64,000 nucleotides of DNA from Terrirhizobium terrae (GCF_030323265.1 NZ_CP104992.1:620001-684000); one strand, 5' to 3'; counted from the first letter of the stretch, positions 1-9,928 are shown. The notes: generated from the sequence alone by a model not told the origin. Translations and numbers: made by a program.

Positions 1-506
1 ACGAGCAAGGCGAGCAGCGGCGACAGCGCGATGCAAACGATTAGATCGCGAAGAAAATAGAGAGGCAGGTTGACCGGCAGATCTTCCGCCGCGAAGGCGA
101 AGGTCAGCATCTCACGCGCCGATGAACCGTGCAGATCCGGGAAATATCCCTGTCCGATCCCCACCTTCTGGACCAACCAGACGGCAGCAAACAGGCCGAG
201 ATTCCACAACAGAAACGGCAACAGTACGGTCTTTGCCTTCGACTGCAGGGTCTTGCCGTAGTCAAAGGACTGTATGCCCTTGCGGAACAGCAGGTAGCCG
301 GAGATCATGCTGAGGCACGGAACCCCAACGCGAAAAAGGCTGTCGCCGAGAAAGACGCGAAGCCAGTCGAACCAGCCATTCGTCCCGATGAAGGGACTGG
401 TGGCCGGGTTGTACGGCACGTGCACAAAGACAATGCCGGAGATCAGGAGTATACGCATCAAATTGATGCGGGAGGATATGTTCTGATCAACAGTCAAACA
501 GGTCAC
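1..506 (-). CDS. exoH: Succinoglycan succinyltransferase ExoH, acyltransferase family 3 (3' end outside window)
   Basis: Only the N-terminal part is present; the frame is open to base 1. The translation contains QNISSRINLMRILLISGIVF followed by FVHVPYNP and several hydrophobic segments, as in the membrane acyltransferase-3 family. ExoH is known to transfer succinyl groups to the succinoglycan repeat unit at the inner membrane. Placement next to exoT supports ExoH rather than another acyltransferase. The start is uncertain. GTG at 504-506 gives MTCLTVDQN; an alternative TTG at 495-497 has AAGGGG about 8 bases upstream. The first in-frame ATG lies inside the conserved block and is too late. Confidence 0.8.
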   Translation of the reverse strand, partial: MTCLTVDQNISSRINLMRILLISGIVFVHVPYNPATSPFIGTNGWFDWLRVFLGDSLFRVGVPCLSMISGYLLFRKGIQSFDYGKTLQSKAKTVLLPFLLWNLGLFAAVWLVQKVGIGQGYFPDLHGSSAREMLTFAFAAEDLPVNLPLYFLRDLIVCIALSPLLALL

Positions 507-855
507 CCCTTTTGGGCAGTGCCTCCCGTCACCGCCGTTTCAATCAGAGCAGACTTGAGCCCGCAGTCGTGCAAAAAGGATCGTGCCGACTTTAGAGGAA
601 AATGTGGCAGCGCCTCAAAAAACAAGGACACGCCATGCGCGAAAGTGTGAAGCGCAGCTCAAAAGGCGTATCACCAGAATGTGAGAAGCGTTCATTTTCA
701 GGGGCAAATCATCGATTTCTTGCTGCGGCGCAACATCGAAAAAAATTATGAATACCTCTCTCATTCCGTGATGGCCTGACTTGGCCTCTGGTATCGCCTT
801 GCCTCAGCTTCAGGAAAAAAGGCGAAAATGAGGCAATGACAAGGCAAGAATACGC
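507..855. other. Non-coding region between exoH start and exoT end
   Basis: No convincing gene is seen. The open frames here are shadows with no recognisable protein. The part next to exoH should hold its promoter. GCAGTGC at 518-524 resembles the core of a motif found in the other exo intergenic regions. I see no clear terminator for exoT. Confidence 0.4.
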
Positions 856-2334
856 TCAAGATGCTATCGGATTAGCGCCGGCCCGCCGGCGCTTCACCAT
901 GCCGAGAATTTTCTTCAGGAGGGTGCGTTCCGTCAGCAGTAGCAGCACGCCATAAACCAAGCCGCCAACAGCGCCGCCGGCCAGCACCTCAAAATAGGGG
1001 TTTGTCAGATGGGCCTCGAACGCGTGAAGAAAGGCCCTGACTGCCAGCGCCATGATGAGCGCCGTGATCATCGATCGGCTGCTGGTCAGCATGCCACGGA
1101 CGAACGGAATATTGTCGACCCTGAACACCGCCCAGGAATAACCGACCAGCGTCACGGCATTGACGGCGCAGAGCCCCCACATGGCGGTGACGAGATCGCC
1201 ATAATAGGCGCCGAGCGCGATCGCCGCAGTCGTCGCAATCGCCCGCAGCACGGCCGACCAGAACAGGACCTGGCTATGCCCGGTGCCCTTGAGATAGGGA
1301 ATGAACGTGCTGCAGGGCGTGACGATCGCCTTCGACAACGCCAGCAGGCCGAGCACCGGCCAGGCATAGGCCCATTGCGGCCCGAACAGCACCAGCATTG
1401 CCGGCTCCGCCACGGCCCAGAGGCCAAACATGGCCGGCGCCAGAAGCACCGTCGTCACCTGCGTGGAAAACATCAGCGCATCCGAACGGCGCTTGCGATC
1501 GTCCCCCATCAGGCTGAAGGCAGGGAAAAGCACGCCCATGACGGCTGACAAGATGACCTGGTTCGGAATGCTGGCAAATCTGTTTGCCGCCGAATAAGCA
1601 CCGGCATCGGCAAGGCCCAGCATGCGGGCGATCACGATCATCGGCGACTGGAAGGTGACGAAATTGGCGATCTCCGACCCCATCATTCCCCAGGTGAACG
1701 ACAGGAGCGGCACGATCTTGGCCGGCCGCAGCACGAGATGCGGCATGTAGCGGGTGACGGTGTAGAGCCCGACAAGGCGGATGAGAGCGGCGGCGAAGAG
1801 CTGGAAGACCAGTGCCCAAACACCGTAGCCGAGGAATGCCATGGCGACGGCAATCAACGCCGCAGCCGATTCGGAAATCGTGCTGAGCACCGCGTCCTTG
1901 CTGAAATTCATCTGCCGCGCGAGCAGGGAATAGGCGACATCGCCGGCGAGCTGCAGCGGAATAAGCACCGCCATGATGCGCAGAAGCCATGCGCTTTCCG
2001 GCGCGCCCATTATCGAGGCAAGCCAGTCTGCGCCGAGGAAAAGTCCAAGCCCCATCAGGCAGGCCATGGCGAAATTCGTCCAGAAAACCGTGTGGACGGT
2101 GTCCATGTCGCCGTCGCGATCGACCACCAGTGCGGAGGTCAATCCGGCGCCGCCGATCATCGCCAAAAACTGCACGACGGTGAGGGCAACTGCCACGGAA
2201 CCGAAATCTTCCGGTGTTAGGAGCCTTGCCAGAATCGGCACCGTGACAAATTTCAGCCCGAATGTGGCGGTCTTTGATAGCACGCTCCAGCCGACATTGG
2301 TCGTGACTGCCTTGACACCCTGGGTTGGAGCCAT
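856..2334 (-). CDS. exoT: Polysaccharide flippase ExoT (Wzx/MviN-type exporter)
   Basis: A 492-residue polytopic membrane protein of the oligosaccharide flippase family. The N terminus has TATFGLKFVTVPILARLLTP followed by EDFGSVAVALTVVQF, typical of Wzx proteins, and about 12-14 hydrophobic segments follow. In succinoglycan synthesis ExoT is thought to flip lipid-linked repeat units across the inner membrane before polymerisation by ExoQ. I chose ATG at 2334 (MAPTQGV) because AGGA lies about 8 bases upstream. The open frame extends to 2400 but the extra residues do not look conserved. It diverges from exoW. Confidence 0.83.
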   Translation of the reverse strand: MAPTQGVKAVTTNVGWSVLSKTATFGLKFVTVPILARLLTPEDFGSVAVALTVVQFLAMIGGAGLTSALVVDRDGDMDTVHTVFWTNFAMACLMGLGLFLGADWLASIMGAPESAWLLRIMAVLIPLQLAGDVAYSLLARQMNFSKDAVLSTISESAAALIAVAMAFLGYGVWALVFQLFAAALIRLVGLYTVTRYMPHLVLRPAKIVPLLSFTWGMMGSEIANFVTFQSPMIVIARMLGLADAGAYSAANRFASIPNQVILSAVMGVLFPAFSLMGDDRKRRSDALMFSTQVTTVLLAPAMFGLWAVAEPAMLVLFGPQWAYAWPVLGLLALSKAIVTPCSTFIPYLKGTGHSQVLFWSAVLRAIATTAAIALGAYYGDLVTAMWGLCAVNAVTLVGYSWAVFRVDNIPFVRGMLTSSRSMITALIMALAVRAFLHAFEAHLTNPYFEVLAGGAVGGLVYGVLLLLTERTLLKKILGMVKRRRAGANPIAS

Positions 2335-2391
2335 GTGAGAATTCCTATTCTGGAGGTTATCGAATACGGCGGTCTCGCCGCCGAACAGAAG

Positions 2392-2400
2392 GCACTGCAA
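2392..2400 (-). promoter_or_regulatory. TTGCAGTGC motif in the exoT-exoW divergent promoter region
   Basis: The minus strand reads TTGCAGTGC here. It is a 9-base match to the palindrome TTGCAGTGCAA that occurs at 5504 and 6181 in other exo intergenic regions. The 109-bp gap between exoT and exoW must hold both promoters. An operator role is inference from recurrence only. Confidence 0.3.
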
Positions 2401-2443
2401 ACGTCAGTGGCTTGCAATTCTTTGAAGGAGCAGGGGCGAAAAA

Positions 2444-3412
2444 ATGGCGACGTTCACGGTAATTATCCCATTTTATCAAAAAGAGGCCGGCATTTTGCGC
2501 CGGGCGCTAAAATCTATATTCGATCAAACGTTTCAGGATTTTGATATCATCGTCGTTGATGACGAGTCACCCTACCCCGCGGAAATGGAGCTGCGCGACA
2601 TCGACGAAAGCTGGCGTTCCCGCATCAAGGTCGTGCTCCAGCCGAACGGCGGACCGGGCGGTGCGCGCAATACCGGCTTAGATAATATTTCGGCCGAAAC
2701 CCGTTTCGCAGCGTTGCTCGATTCCGACGATGTCTGGCTGCCGAACCATCTGCAGAACGCCTATGACAGCATGAACAGCTTCGGCGCGGATTGCTATTTC
2801 GCCTCGATGCAGGCAAGCGAGGAATTCTACTATCACTTCGGCATGGCCGAGCTGGAGCGGCGCGAGGGCGGCACGCGCCTTTCCGAAGATCCGCTCGTCG
2901 TCGAGATCCCCGATATCGCCAGTGTCATGCTGAAGAACTGGAGCTTCCTGCACCTGTCCTGCATGGTCATCGGCCGGCCGATCTTCGAGAACGTCCGTTT
3001 CGAGCCGACCCTTCGACTGGCTGCCGAAGACGTGCTGTTCTTCTGCGACTGCATGCTGAAGGCCAAGCGTACGGTATTGTGCGACGAGGCCGGTGCCGCG
3101 CGCGGCATGGGCCTCAACATCTTCCACAGCATCGACAACCGCTCGCCGCAATTCCTGAAGCAGCAGTTCAACACCTGGGTGGCGCTCGACACGCTGGAGA
3201 CACGCTTCAAGGCACGGCCGGGCGATGTCGCCTCGATCGCGTCCTACAAGAATACCGCACGCCAGCAGGCTTTGTGGAGCCAGGCCGGCCGGATGAAGCG
3301 GCGGGAGGCACCGGATTTCGGTCTTCTCGCCCGTTGGGTGATGCGCGATCCCGCCATCATCAGCGCCGCCTTCCGCCTTGGTGCGGGCAAGCTGAACCGC
3401 CCAGCGCGCTGA
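2444..3412 (+). CDS. exoW: Succinoglycan glucosyltransferase ExoW (GT family 2)
   Basis: A 322-residue GT-A fold glycosyltransferase. It starts TFTVIIPFYQKEAGILRRAL, with IIVVDDESPYP and the nucleotide-sugar/metal motif ALLDSDDVW near residue 85. In S. meliloti ExoW adds a late beta-1,3-linked glucose to the succinoglycan octasaccharide on its lipid carrier, on the cytoplasmic face. Assignment rests on the N-terminal similarity to ExoW and on the position between exoT and exoV. The ATG at 2444 is preceded by AAGGAGCAGGGG. The gene is intact and probably co-transcribed with exoV 61 bases downstream. Confidence 0.82.
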   Translation: MATFTVIIPFYQKEAGILRRALKSIFDQTFQDFDIIVVDDESPYPAEMELRDIDESWRSRIKVVLQPNGGPGGARNTGLDNISAETRFAALLDSDDVWLPNHLQNAYDSMNSFGADCYFASMQASEEFYYHFGMAELERREGGTRLSEDPLVVEIPDIASVMLKNWSFLHLSCMVIGRPIFENVRFEPTLRLAAEDVLFFCDCMLKAKRTVLCDEAGAARGMGLNIFHSIDNRSPQFLKQQFNTWVALDTLETRFKARPGDVASIASYKNTARQQALWSQAGRMKRREAPDFGLLARWVMRDPAIISAAFRLGAGKLNRPAR

Positions 3413-3473
3413 ACAGTACCGCGACGATGGGCATAAACATTCTGAATTCAAACGCGAGCCATGGAGGCCACGC

Positions 3474-4421
3474 ATGAAACCCTATTACTGGGCATCGCAT
3501 CACGGAAATTTTGGCGACGACCTGAACCTCTGGCTCTGGGATTATCTCCTGCCGGGTTTCCGTGACGTTCATCCCGACGTGCTTCTCGTCGGCGTTGGCA
3601 CCGTCCTCAATCCGGTCCTTCTTCCAGGACCCGAGCAGAAAAAGCTCGTCGTCGGCAGCGGCTATGGCTATGGCGAAGCGCCCAACACGACCACGGAAGA
3701 TTGGGATGTCCGTTGCGTACGTGGCCCGCTGACGGCAGCGAAACTTGGACTTCCGACCGAAAAGGGCATCACCGACCCGGCGGCACTGATCGCCGACATG
3801 CCGGAATTCCAGAACCTGCCGAAGATCCACAAGAAGACCTTCATTCCTCACTGGGAATCGGCCGAGTTCGGCATGTGGGCAGCCGTCTGCGAACCCGCCG
3901 GTCTGACCTATCTCGACCCTCGCGGTGAAGCGAAGGAAGTCATCCGCCATATCGCCCAGTCGGAAATGATCGTCGCCGAATCCATGCACGGCGCTATCCT
4001 GGCCGATGCCTTCCGGGTGCCGTGGGTTGCCGTCAGCACATCGCGTTCGATCAACGACTTCAAATGGAACGATTGGGCGCAGTCGGTCGGCACATCCTAC
4101 GAGCCGCGCTACGTGCCCGTATCGACCCGTGCGGAAGCCGTGAGAAAGCGATCGCGCTTCTGGGGCATGCGTTTCGATTCAGATACTCAGGCAGCGCCTG
4201 TAAACGCTCCGGAACCAGCCGACGGCAACGTGATGACCCATTCGGCGCCGTCTCAGACGGGTCTGCGCGGCATGGCCAAGCAGGCGCTGGCAACGCCGTC
4301 GATCCTGGCCCTATGGCAGGCAAGCCGTGCCCAGCCGAGGCTCAGCCCGGAAGACAGGCTGAACGCCAAGAAGGCCGCGTTCCGCGAGGTTCTCGACGGA
4401 ATCCGCCGGGACTACCTCTGA
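3474..4421 (+). CDS. exoV: Succinoglycan pyruvyl (ketal) transferase ExoV
   Basis: A 315-residue protein of the polysaccharide pyruvyl transferase family. It has the N-terminal signature HHGNFGDDLNLWLWDYLLPG and, in the C-terminal half, the family motif ESMHGAILADAF. ExoV adds the terminal pyruvate ketal to the last glucose of the repeat unit using phosphoenolpyruvate. The start is fixed by GGAGG 6 bases before ATG 3474. It follows exoW in the same direction and converges with exoU, with 3 bases between the stops. Intact. Confidence 0.85.
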   Translation: MKPYYWASHHGNFGDDLNLWLWDYLLPGFRDVHPDVLLVGVGTVLNPVLLPGPEQKKLVVGSGYGYGEAPNTTTEDWDVRCVRGPLTAAKLGLPTEKGITDPAALIADMPEFQNLPKIHKKTFIPHWESAEFGMWAAVCEPAGLTYLDPRGEAKEVIRHIAQSEMIVAESMHGAILADAFRVPWVAVSTSRSINDFKWNDWAQSVGTSYEPRYVPVSTRAEAVRKRSRFWGMRFDSDTQAAPVNAPEPADGNVMTHSAPSQTGLRGMAKQALATPSILALWQASRAQPRLSPEDRLNAKKAAFREVLDGIRRDYL

Positions 4422-4424
4422 GAG

Positions 4425-5430
4425 CTACTTCTGGGAAACGGGCTCGCCCGACAGCAGATAACGGGGGATGTCGGCAGTGAAGCGGCTGACGTCCCCTTGT
4501 TGCGTCTGAGCGCATCGTATTTATCGAAGAAGATGCCGGTCACGACGGACGGCAACGCATCCAGCCGCCCGAGCATATGCTTGATCGCAGCACCTTTGCC
4601 GTGCTGGGATTTCGCATCGAGGAAAGCACGCAACTCGTAGCGGGCGCGGATGTGATCCCTGTGCGTCGTGATGATCTGCTTCGCCTCGGGCGTCAGTGGC
4701 ATAGCCGACATGATCGCGTTGTCGGCCTCATAGAGACGCCGCAGATCCTCGGTGCGATGGCGGCTGCTAAGAGAATCTCCACGCACCACAGCGCCATAGC
4801 CGCAATGTTCGATGACCTTGTAGCGGGCCCCTTAGCAAGTGCCTTGACGTAGAAGTCGTAGTCCTCGCCCAGGCGAAGCTGTTCGTCATACTGCAGACCA
4901 TGCCGGGCAAGGAACGCGCGGCTCATGACGGGCTTCAGGAAGCCGGTCTCGCCACGCGGCTTGCCACGTTTGGAAATGTTGCCCTCTACGAACTGCACGA
5001 GCGACATGGATCGCGCCCTCGACTGGAAGCGCGGCGGAACGGCCAGCGCCGTCGGGTCGGCTACGAATGCAATATTATCGGCAACAAAATCCCAATCGCT
5101 TTCCGCCAGCATCGGCGCAAACCGTCCGGGAAAGAAAAAGTCGTCGGCATCGAGAATGGCGATCAGCGGCGCCGTCGATTGGGCAATCGCGGCATTGCGC
5201 GCCGCAGACGGGCCGCGGTTCTGTGCAAAGGAAATGACCTTCAACCGGCCCGTTCCATCATCGAGGGCCCTGGCAGCGGCCTCAGTGCCGTCGCTCGATC
5301 CGTCGTCGACGACCACGACTTCCGACACTTCAACTTCCCGCAAGGCGGACGCCACGGCGAGACCGATCGTATCGGATGCGTTCTTGGCTGCGATGATAAC
5401 GCAGATCGTCTGAGTAGCGATGTCCGCCAT
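4425..5430 (-). pseudogene. exoU: Succinoglycan glucosyltransferase ExoU (GT family 2), two frameshifts
   Basis: The restored product is about 335 residues. It starts with ICVIIAAKNASDTIG, then VVVVDDGSSDGTEAA, then the metal-binding stretch LIAILDADDFFFPGRF. Two single-base gaps break it. At the C run 4828-4831 the frame should continue ARYKVIEHCGYGAVVRGDS. At the C run 4493-4496 it should continue DVSRFTADIPRYLLSGEP to a stop at 4425. Both are G/C homopolymers that look one base short, so a sequencing error is as likely as a real lesion. ExoU adds the sixth sugar (beta-1,6 glucose) in S. meliloti. Start ATG 5430 has GGAG 6 bases upstream. Confidence 0.8.
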
Positions 5431-5503
5431 TGCCGTCTCCATCGTCTGTCGGTCCAGACCATGAAACTTAGGAAAATGGCGACGATGTGAAAGGTGCAAG
5501 ATT

Positions 5504-5514
5504 TTGCAGTGCAA
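5504..5514. promoter_or_regulatory. Palindrome TTGCAGTGCAA between exoX end and exoU start
   Basis: A perfect 5+1+5 inverted repeat in the roughly 100-bp gap upstream of exoU (minus strand). The same 11-mer, extended to TTGCAGTGCAAC, recurs at 6181 in the exoX-exoY gap, and a 9-base version lies in the exoT-exoW gap. A candidate operator for an exo regulator; no factor can be named from the sequence. Confidence 0.35.
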
Positions 5515-5533
5515 CGGAAGATGCTAAAGTAAA

Positions 5534-5827
5534 TTACCGATCATGAATACGAACCCTGGCGGCAGCGTCGGCCCGGATTTCATCGCGTCCAAGGTCTTCC
5601 TTGATCTGCCGGGATGAATGGACATCAGGATTTCGATCCTTGCCGGCACCTGATTTTTCGCGGTGCACAAGGTAGAGAACTCCGACGAAGTAACCTACCT
5701 GAAGTATAATGGCACAGAGCAGCGTTTGACCGAGGGCGGTGAGCAAGGAACCTGTCGTGAGGTACGCCGCCACTGCAAACACGATCAGAACTGCCATCAT
5801 GCTCACAAAGACGCGCGGTGCGTACAT
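5534..5827 (-). CDS. exoX: Exopolysaccharide production repressor ExoX (ExoX/SyrA-type small membrane protein)
   Basis: A 97-residue protein. The N terminus MYAPRVFVSMMAVLIVFAVA runs into a first membrane helix, a second helix surrounds LLCAIILQVGYFVGVLYLV, and a charged cytoplasmic tail follows. This is the small inner-membrane repressor family seen next to exoY. ExoX is known to inhibit succinoglycan synthesis after transcription, in a dose-dependent balance with ExoY. Three ATGs are tandem (5833, 5830, 5827). GGGGAGGA lies directly before the first, so the third (5827) has the best spacing. Divergent from exoY, as in S. meliloti. Confidence 0.85.
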   Translation of the reverse strand: MYAPRVFVSMMAVLIVFAVAAYLTTGSLLTALGQTLLCAIILQVGYFVGVLYLVHREKSGAGKDRNPDVHSSRQIKEDLGRDEIRADAAARVRIHDR

Positions 5828-6556
5828 CATCATTCCTCCCCGAGGGATTTTCTTAGAAAACTGACAATTTTTAGTGCCCTCTCCTAGGCCTCTACTTTAT
5901 GAGCCAAACGGAGAGGATTCAAGGCTCTCAGACCCGGTGGGGGCTTTGGGAGCATGAAACTTTGGTAAGGTGGTCTCTTCGCCGTAAATTAGCGGCTTCA
6001 AATCGATTCAACATCAAGTTACCACGTATAATTCACCATATTCTCGCCACATTTCAGCCCGATTTGCCGCATGCCACAGCATTTCGATGCTCATGGACGT
6101 GCGCCGGCCCTGATATCCGATCAACTTTTGTTACAAAGGTCACCGAGCGCGATCATGCGCTTTTGCGTTGCACCATTGTATTGCAGTGCAACAGACGTAG
6201 GCCTTTGGTCCGAAGGGCAAGCTACTTATGGTCCGGCCCTCAAGAAGCGGCGACCGCTTTGATCGCGCGACAGGATTGGTAATACGATCCCATCAAGTTT
6301 CGATTACCTATTACATTCGAGATCGATTCAAATTTACACGGTCATCGTAGTATTTTCGCAGGTCTTTATGTTTTTATATACTACCAATGGGTGTACGCCT
6401 TACGGTGGCGAAACGCCTCATGCCCCCAATCTGGCGACCCTGTCAGAAAATTTTGACTAGCATCAAATTCCGAACACAGACTTATTATCCCATAGCTGCA
6501 CATTGATGCGCCTTAAAGGCACCGACTATCGCAAAACCTAAGTGGAGTCCTCCCCC
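5828..6556. promoter_or_regulatory. Long exoX-exoY divergent control region
   Basis: About 730 bases without a credible gene; the open frame at 5899-6282 has no recognisable content. The region is visibly more AT-rich than its surroundings, especially 6290-6400. It contains the 11-bp palindrome TTGCAGTGCAA at 6181-6191, which is also the right half of a larger inverted repeat (GTTGCAC at 6167-6173 and GTGCAAC at 6186-6192). Its length and composition fit a complex control region for exoY, which is subject to several regulators in related species. I could not place a convincing -35/-10 pair. Confidence 0.5.
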
Positions 6557-7237
6557 ATGAAGTCAGCGACACGTTCGGCAAATACGCCGCTTACGAATCT
6601 AGATCACTCCGCCTTCGCTTTGCCGATTGGCGGTTTGGCAAAAAGGACTTTCGACATCACCTCGGCCGGTCTGGCCCTGATTATTTTCAGCCCGATTTTT
6701 TTGATGATCATGGCGCTGGTAAAGTTCACGGATAAGGGCCCTGCCTTTTACGGGCATAGCCGTATCGGGCATGGAGGTCGTACCTTCAAGTGCCTGAAGT
6801 TCCGGACAATGGCAGTCAATGGTGACGAGCTTCTCCGCAAGCACCTTCGGGAAAACCCCGAAGCAGCCGATGAGTGGAGACGCACCCGCAAGCTCAAGGA
6901 CGATCCGCGGGTGACCGCTGTCGGCCGCGTGCTGCGCAAGCTCAGCCTCGACGAACTTCCCCAGCTCCTCAACATCATTCGTGGTGAGATGAGCGTCGTT
7001 GGCCCACGCCCCGTCGTGGACGATGAATTGAAGGTCTATGACAGCTTCGCCGTCTACTATCTTCAGACCCGCCCTGGCCTGACCGGCCTGTGGCAGATCA
7101 GCGGCCGCAACGACGTATCGTATGAAAGCCGTATCGCTTTCGATACGCATTACGTCCAGAACTGGTCGCTTGTGCAAGATGTTGCCATCATTCTGCGGAC
7201 AATACCCGCAGTATGCCTGGCACGCGGCAGCTACTGA
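6557..7237 (+). CDS. exoY: Undecaprenyl-phosphate galactosephosphotransferase ExoY
   Basis: A 226-residue initiating sugar transferase of the bacterial sugar transferase (WbaP/PglC-like) family. It has an N-terminal membrane helix (SAGLALIIFSPIFLMIMALV), then KCLKFRTMAVNG, LDELPQLLNIIRGEMSVVGP and RPGLTGLWQISGRND. These are the family's catalytic and structural motifs. ExoY transfers galactose-1-phosphate from UDP-galactose to the lipid carrier, the first step of succinoglycan assembly. ATG 6557 is preceded by GGAG. An upstream GTG at 6542 is in frame but overlaps the ribosome site. Intact. Confidence 0.9.
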   Translation: MKSATRSANTPLTNLDHSAFALPIGGLAKRTFDITSAGLALIIFSPIFLMIMALVKFTDKGPAFYGHSRIGHGGRTFKCLKFRTMAVNGDELLRKHLRENPEAADEWRRTRKLKDDPRVTAVGRVLRKLSLDELPQLLNIIRGEMSVVGPRPVVDDELKVYDSFAVYYLQTRPGLTGLWQISGRNDVSYESRIAFDTHYVQNWSLVQDVAIILRTIPAVCLARGSY

Positions 7238-7325
7238 GCAAACCGGGCAGCGTCTGCGAGAAATCGGGGCGCTGCACCGACCGGCTTCGGTAGCGACACC
7301 AAAACAATGAAATACAGGAGATCTG

Positions 7326-8626
7326 ATGGGCATCCGTAAGGTCCTTCCCACCGGCATCCCGACGCTCTTGGCAGCGGCGGGCATATTCATGTCTGGCGCT
7401 GTGGCGCCTGTCTTGGCGCAAGACGCGATCCAGAGCGATGCCGTCCAGAACCAGGAAGCCGCCACGAGCGACACTTATCGCCTGGGCGTCATGGACAAGC
7501 TGCGTATTCGCGTTGCCGAGTGGCAGCCTGCGGACGGCAGCATCAGGGACTGGGACGTTGTCAGCGGTGACTACACCGTCGGACCTTCAGGCGCGCTTTC
7601 CTGCCGTTCATTGGTGATCTGGATGCAGCAGGCAAAACGACGACAGAAGTCGGCAAGGCGATAGGCGAGAAGCTTCAGAGTCAGTTCGCGCTGCGTAACC
7701 TGCCCTCGGCATCAGTAGAAATCGCACAGTTTCGTCCAGTCTTCGTTTCGGGCGACATCGAGACGCCCGGCGAATATCCCTACTCTCCCAATCTGACCGT
7801 ACTCAAAGCTGTCAGCCTCGCCGGCGGTTTGCGTCGCTCGGATGCCGGACAGCGTTTTGCCCGTGATTTCATTCGCGCTCGCGGCGATGCTGATGTCAGC
7901 GATTCCGAGCGTGGTCGCCTGATTGCGCGGCACGCGCGCCTCGTGGCGGAAATGAATGGCGCTGAGGAGCTGCAGATCCCCGAAGAGCTGAAGAAGCTTC
8001 CGAACGCGCAACAGCTGATCGACAGCGAAGCGGCGTTGATGAAGTCCAGGCGCCAGCGATACGAACTCCAGCTCAAGGCGCTGGCCGATCTCAAGGATCT
8101 CCTGGACACTGAGGTCCAGTCGCTGGCACAGAAGACGGTCACTCAGGAACGACAGCTGAAGCTGGTCAACGACGATCGCGACAGGATGGCAAAGCTGACC
8201 GAACAGGGCCTCGCCACATCCAGCCGCCGGATCTCGGCCGAAGAGCGAGCGGCCGATCTGGAATCCAACATGCTGGATACGAGCACCGCTTCATTGCGTG
8301 CGAAGCAGGATATCAACAAGGCCAATCAGGACGAGATCAACCTGCGCAACGACTGGGATGCCCAGCGCGCCCAGGAACTGCAGGACACCGAAGCGTCACT
8401 GGAAAAGCTCGGCCTCGAGCTCTCGACCAGCCGCCAGCTTATGCAGGAAGCGCTGGCCCAGTCCGCCGAAGCGCTGAAACTCGATCCGGCCAATGAAGAT
8501 GCCGCGATCAAGTATGTCGTGGTACGCGACGAGGGCAATGGGCCGAAGCAGCTGACTGTCGACGAGAACACGCGGCTGCGCCCCGGCGACGTCATCAAGG
8601 TCTCGTCCGAACTTCTGATGCAGTAA
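7326..8626 (+). CDS. exoF: Polysaccharide export protein ExoF, one frameshift
   Basis: The restored product is about 433 residues. It has a Sec signal peptide ending near APVLAQ, a Wza-type polysaccharide export domain (YRLGVMDKLRIRVAEW, DYTVGPSGALS, then LPFIGDLDAAGKTT), a SLBB-like segment (FRPVFVSGDIETPGEYPYSP) and a long C-terminal coiled-coil rich in Gln, Leu and Glu. This is the ExoF layout. The frame breaks at 7600: the sequence has TTTCCTGCC where TTTCCCTGCC restores the conserved reading, so one C is missing. ExoF acts with ExoY in galactose addition and export. AGGAGATCTG precedes ATG 7326. Confidence 0.85.
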
Positions 8627-8643
8627 AGACTGGTGGAGCCCGC

Positions 8644-9917
8644 GTGAAGATTGCGAAATCTGCCCTTATCGACCCGGCCAAGAATGAACTCTACGGCATA
8701 GCCGCCGTAGCGGTATCCTTCTTCGTCTTCGCCTATTCGAGCCGGTTCGGGCAGATTTCGATCCTAGCCTATTATGGCGTCTGGTTCCTGCTGGTGACGG
8801 TCGACTATCGACGCGTTCTCGGCAATTACCTGAAATATCTCTGGATCTTCGCCTTCGCGCTGTTCTGCTTCATTTCCGCCTTCTGGTCGCCCGCCTTCGG
8901 TGTTTCCCTGCGGACGGCCATACAATACTTGACCCATGTGGTCTGCGCGCTGATCGCCATGCGCGTGCTCAGCACCAGGACGCTGATCCGCGGTGCGATT
9001 GCCGGGGTCGCTATAGTCCTCGTCTATTCTCTGCTGTTCGGTACATATCTGCCGGATGCGATGGACGGCACGTTCAGCTTCGTTGGCGCCTTTTCGTCAA
9101 AGAACCAGCTCGGTTTCTTCGCTTCGCTTGGCGTGTTCTTCTGCTATGCCGCCGTCATGCTGTTCCGCGAACGCGGCATCTGGTTCATCGGCGCCGGCGG
9201 CGTCAGCCTCATCTCCGCCTATTCGCTTCTTGCCTCCCAGTCGGCGACATCGGTGATCACCACGGTCGCCATCGTGGCCGCCTGTGTCGGCCTCCAAGGC
9301 TTTATGGTCTTTTCGCCGAAGCATCGGCGGGCCTTTTCGGCGCCGCCCTCATCCTTGGCTCAGGCGCCGTCGTCGGCGCGATGCAATTCGGTGCGATGGA
9401 TGCGATCCTTGGCATATTCGGCAAGGATTCCACCCTGACCGGCCGCACCTATCTCTGGCAGCAGGGCATGGAGACCGCCGGAGAATATCCGATCCTCGGG
9501 ATCGGTTACCAGGGGTTCTGGGTCCAGGGTTTTCCGAAGGCCGAAAGTCTGTGGGACGATTTCGGAATTACGGGGCGCAGCGGCTTCCACTTCCACAACA
9601 CCTATATCGAGACCATGGTGGAGACGGGCATAATCGGCACGCTGCTGCTGGTATTCACACTGCTGACGATCATCATCGGTCATTTGAGACGCCTGCTGAT
9701 CATCGCCAAGACGCCTGAATCCCTGATGTTCCTCGGCCTGTCCTGCCTGCTTCTGGTTCGTTCCTTCGTTGAGATCGACATCATGAACCCTTATCAGGTT
9801 GGCTCGTTCCTGTTCTATTTCGCCGCCGGAAGGCTGGCACTGGCGCCGCAGCGCAAACCGGCGCGGGTCTTTTTCGATCAATTCGTGCCCGGACGGACCG
9901 GCACGCAGATAGGCTGA
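8644..9917 (+). CDS. exoQ: Succinoglycan polymerase ExoQ (Wzy/O-antigen ligase-like), one frameshift
   Basis: A roughly 424-residue polytopic membrane protein in the O-antigen ligase/polymerase superfamily. It shows many hydrophobic helices, the loop GAFSSKNQLGFFASLGVFF, and a large periplasmic loop with GRTYLWQQGMETAGEYPILG and FHFHNTYIETMVETG. ExoQ is needed for high-molecular-weight succinoglycan. The frame breaks at the G run 9329-9331. Adding one G restores RRGLFGAALILGSGAVVGAM and joins the two halves. GTG 8644 is the start, with GGAG upstream. It lies 17 bases after exoF. Confidence 0.83.
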
Positions 9918-9928
9918 GGCCACCGAAC

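Noticed and set aside
129..650. 173-residue open frame on the plus strand over exoH
   Set aside because: It is antisense to the exoH coding frame, has no recognisable protein pattern, and exoH explains the conservation.
5899..6282. 127-residue open frame in the exoX-exoY gap
   Set aside because: Composition is unlike neighbouring genes, no ribosome site, no family motif; the region looks regulatory.
6453..6480. TTGACT as -35 of an exoY promoter
   Set aside because: No acceptable -10 lies 16-18 bases downstream.
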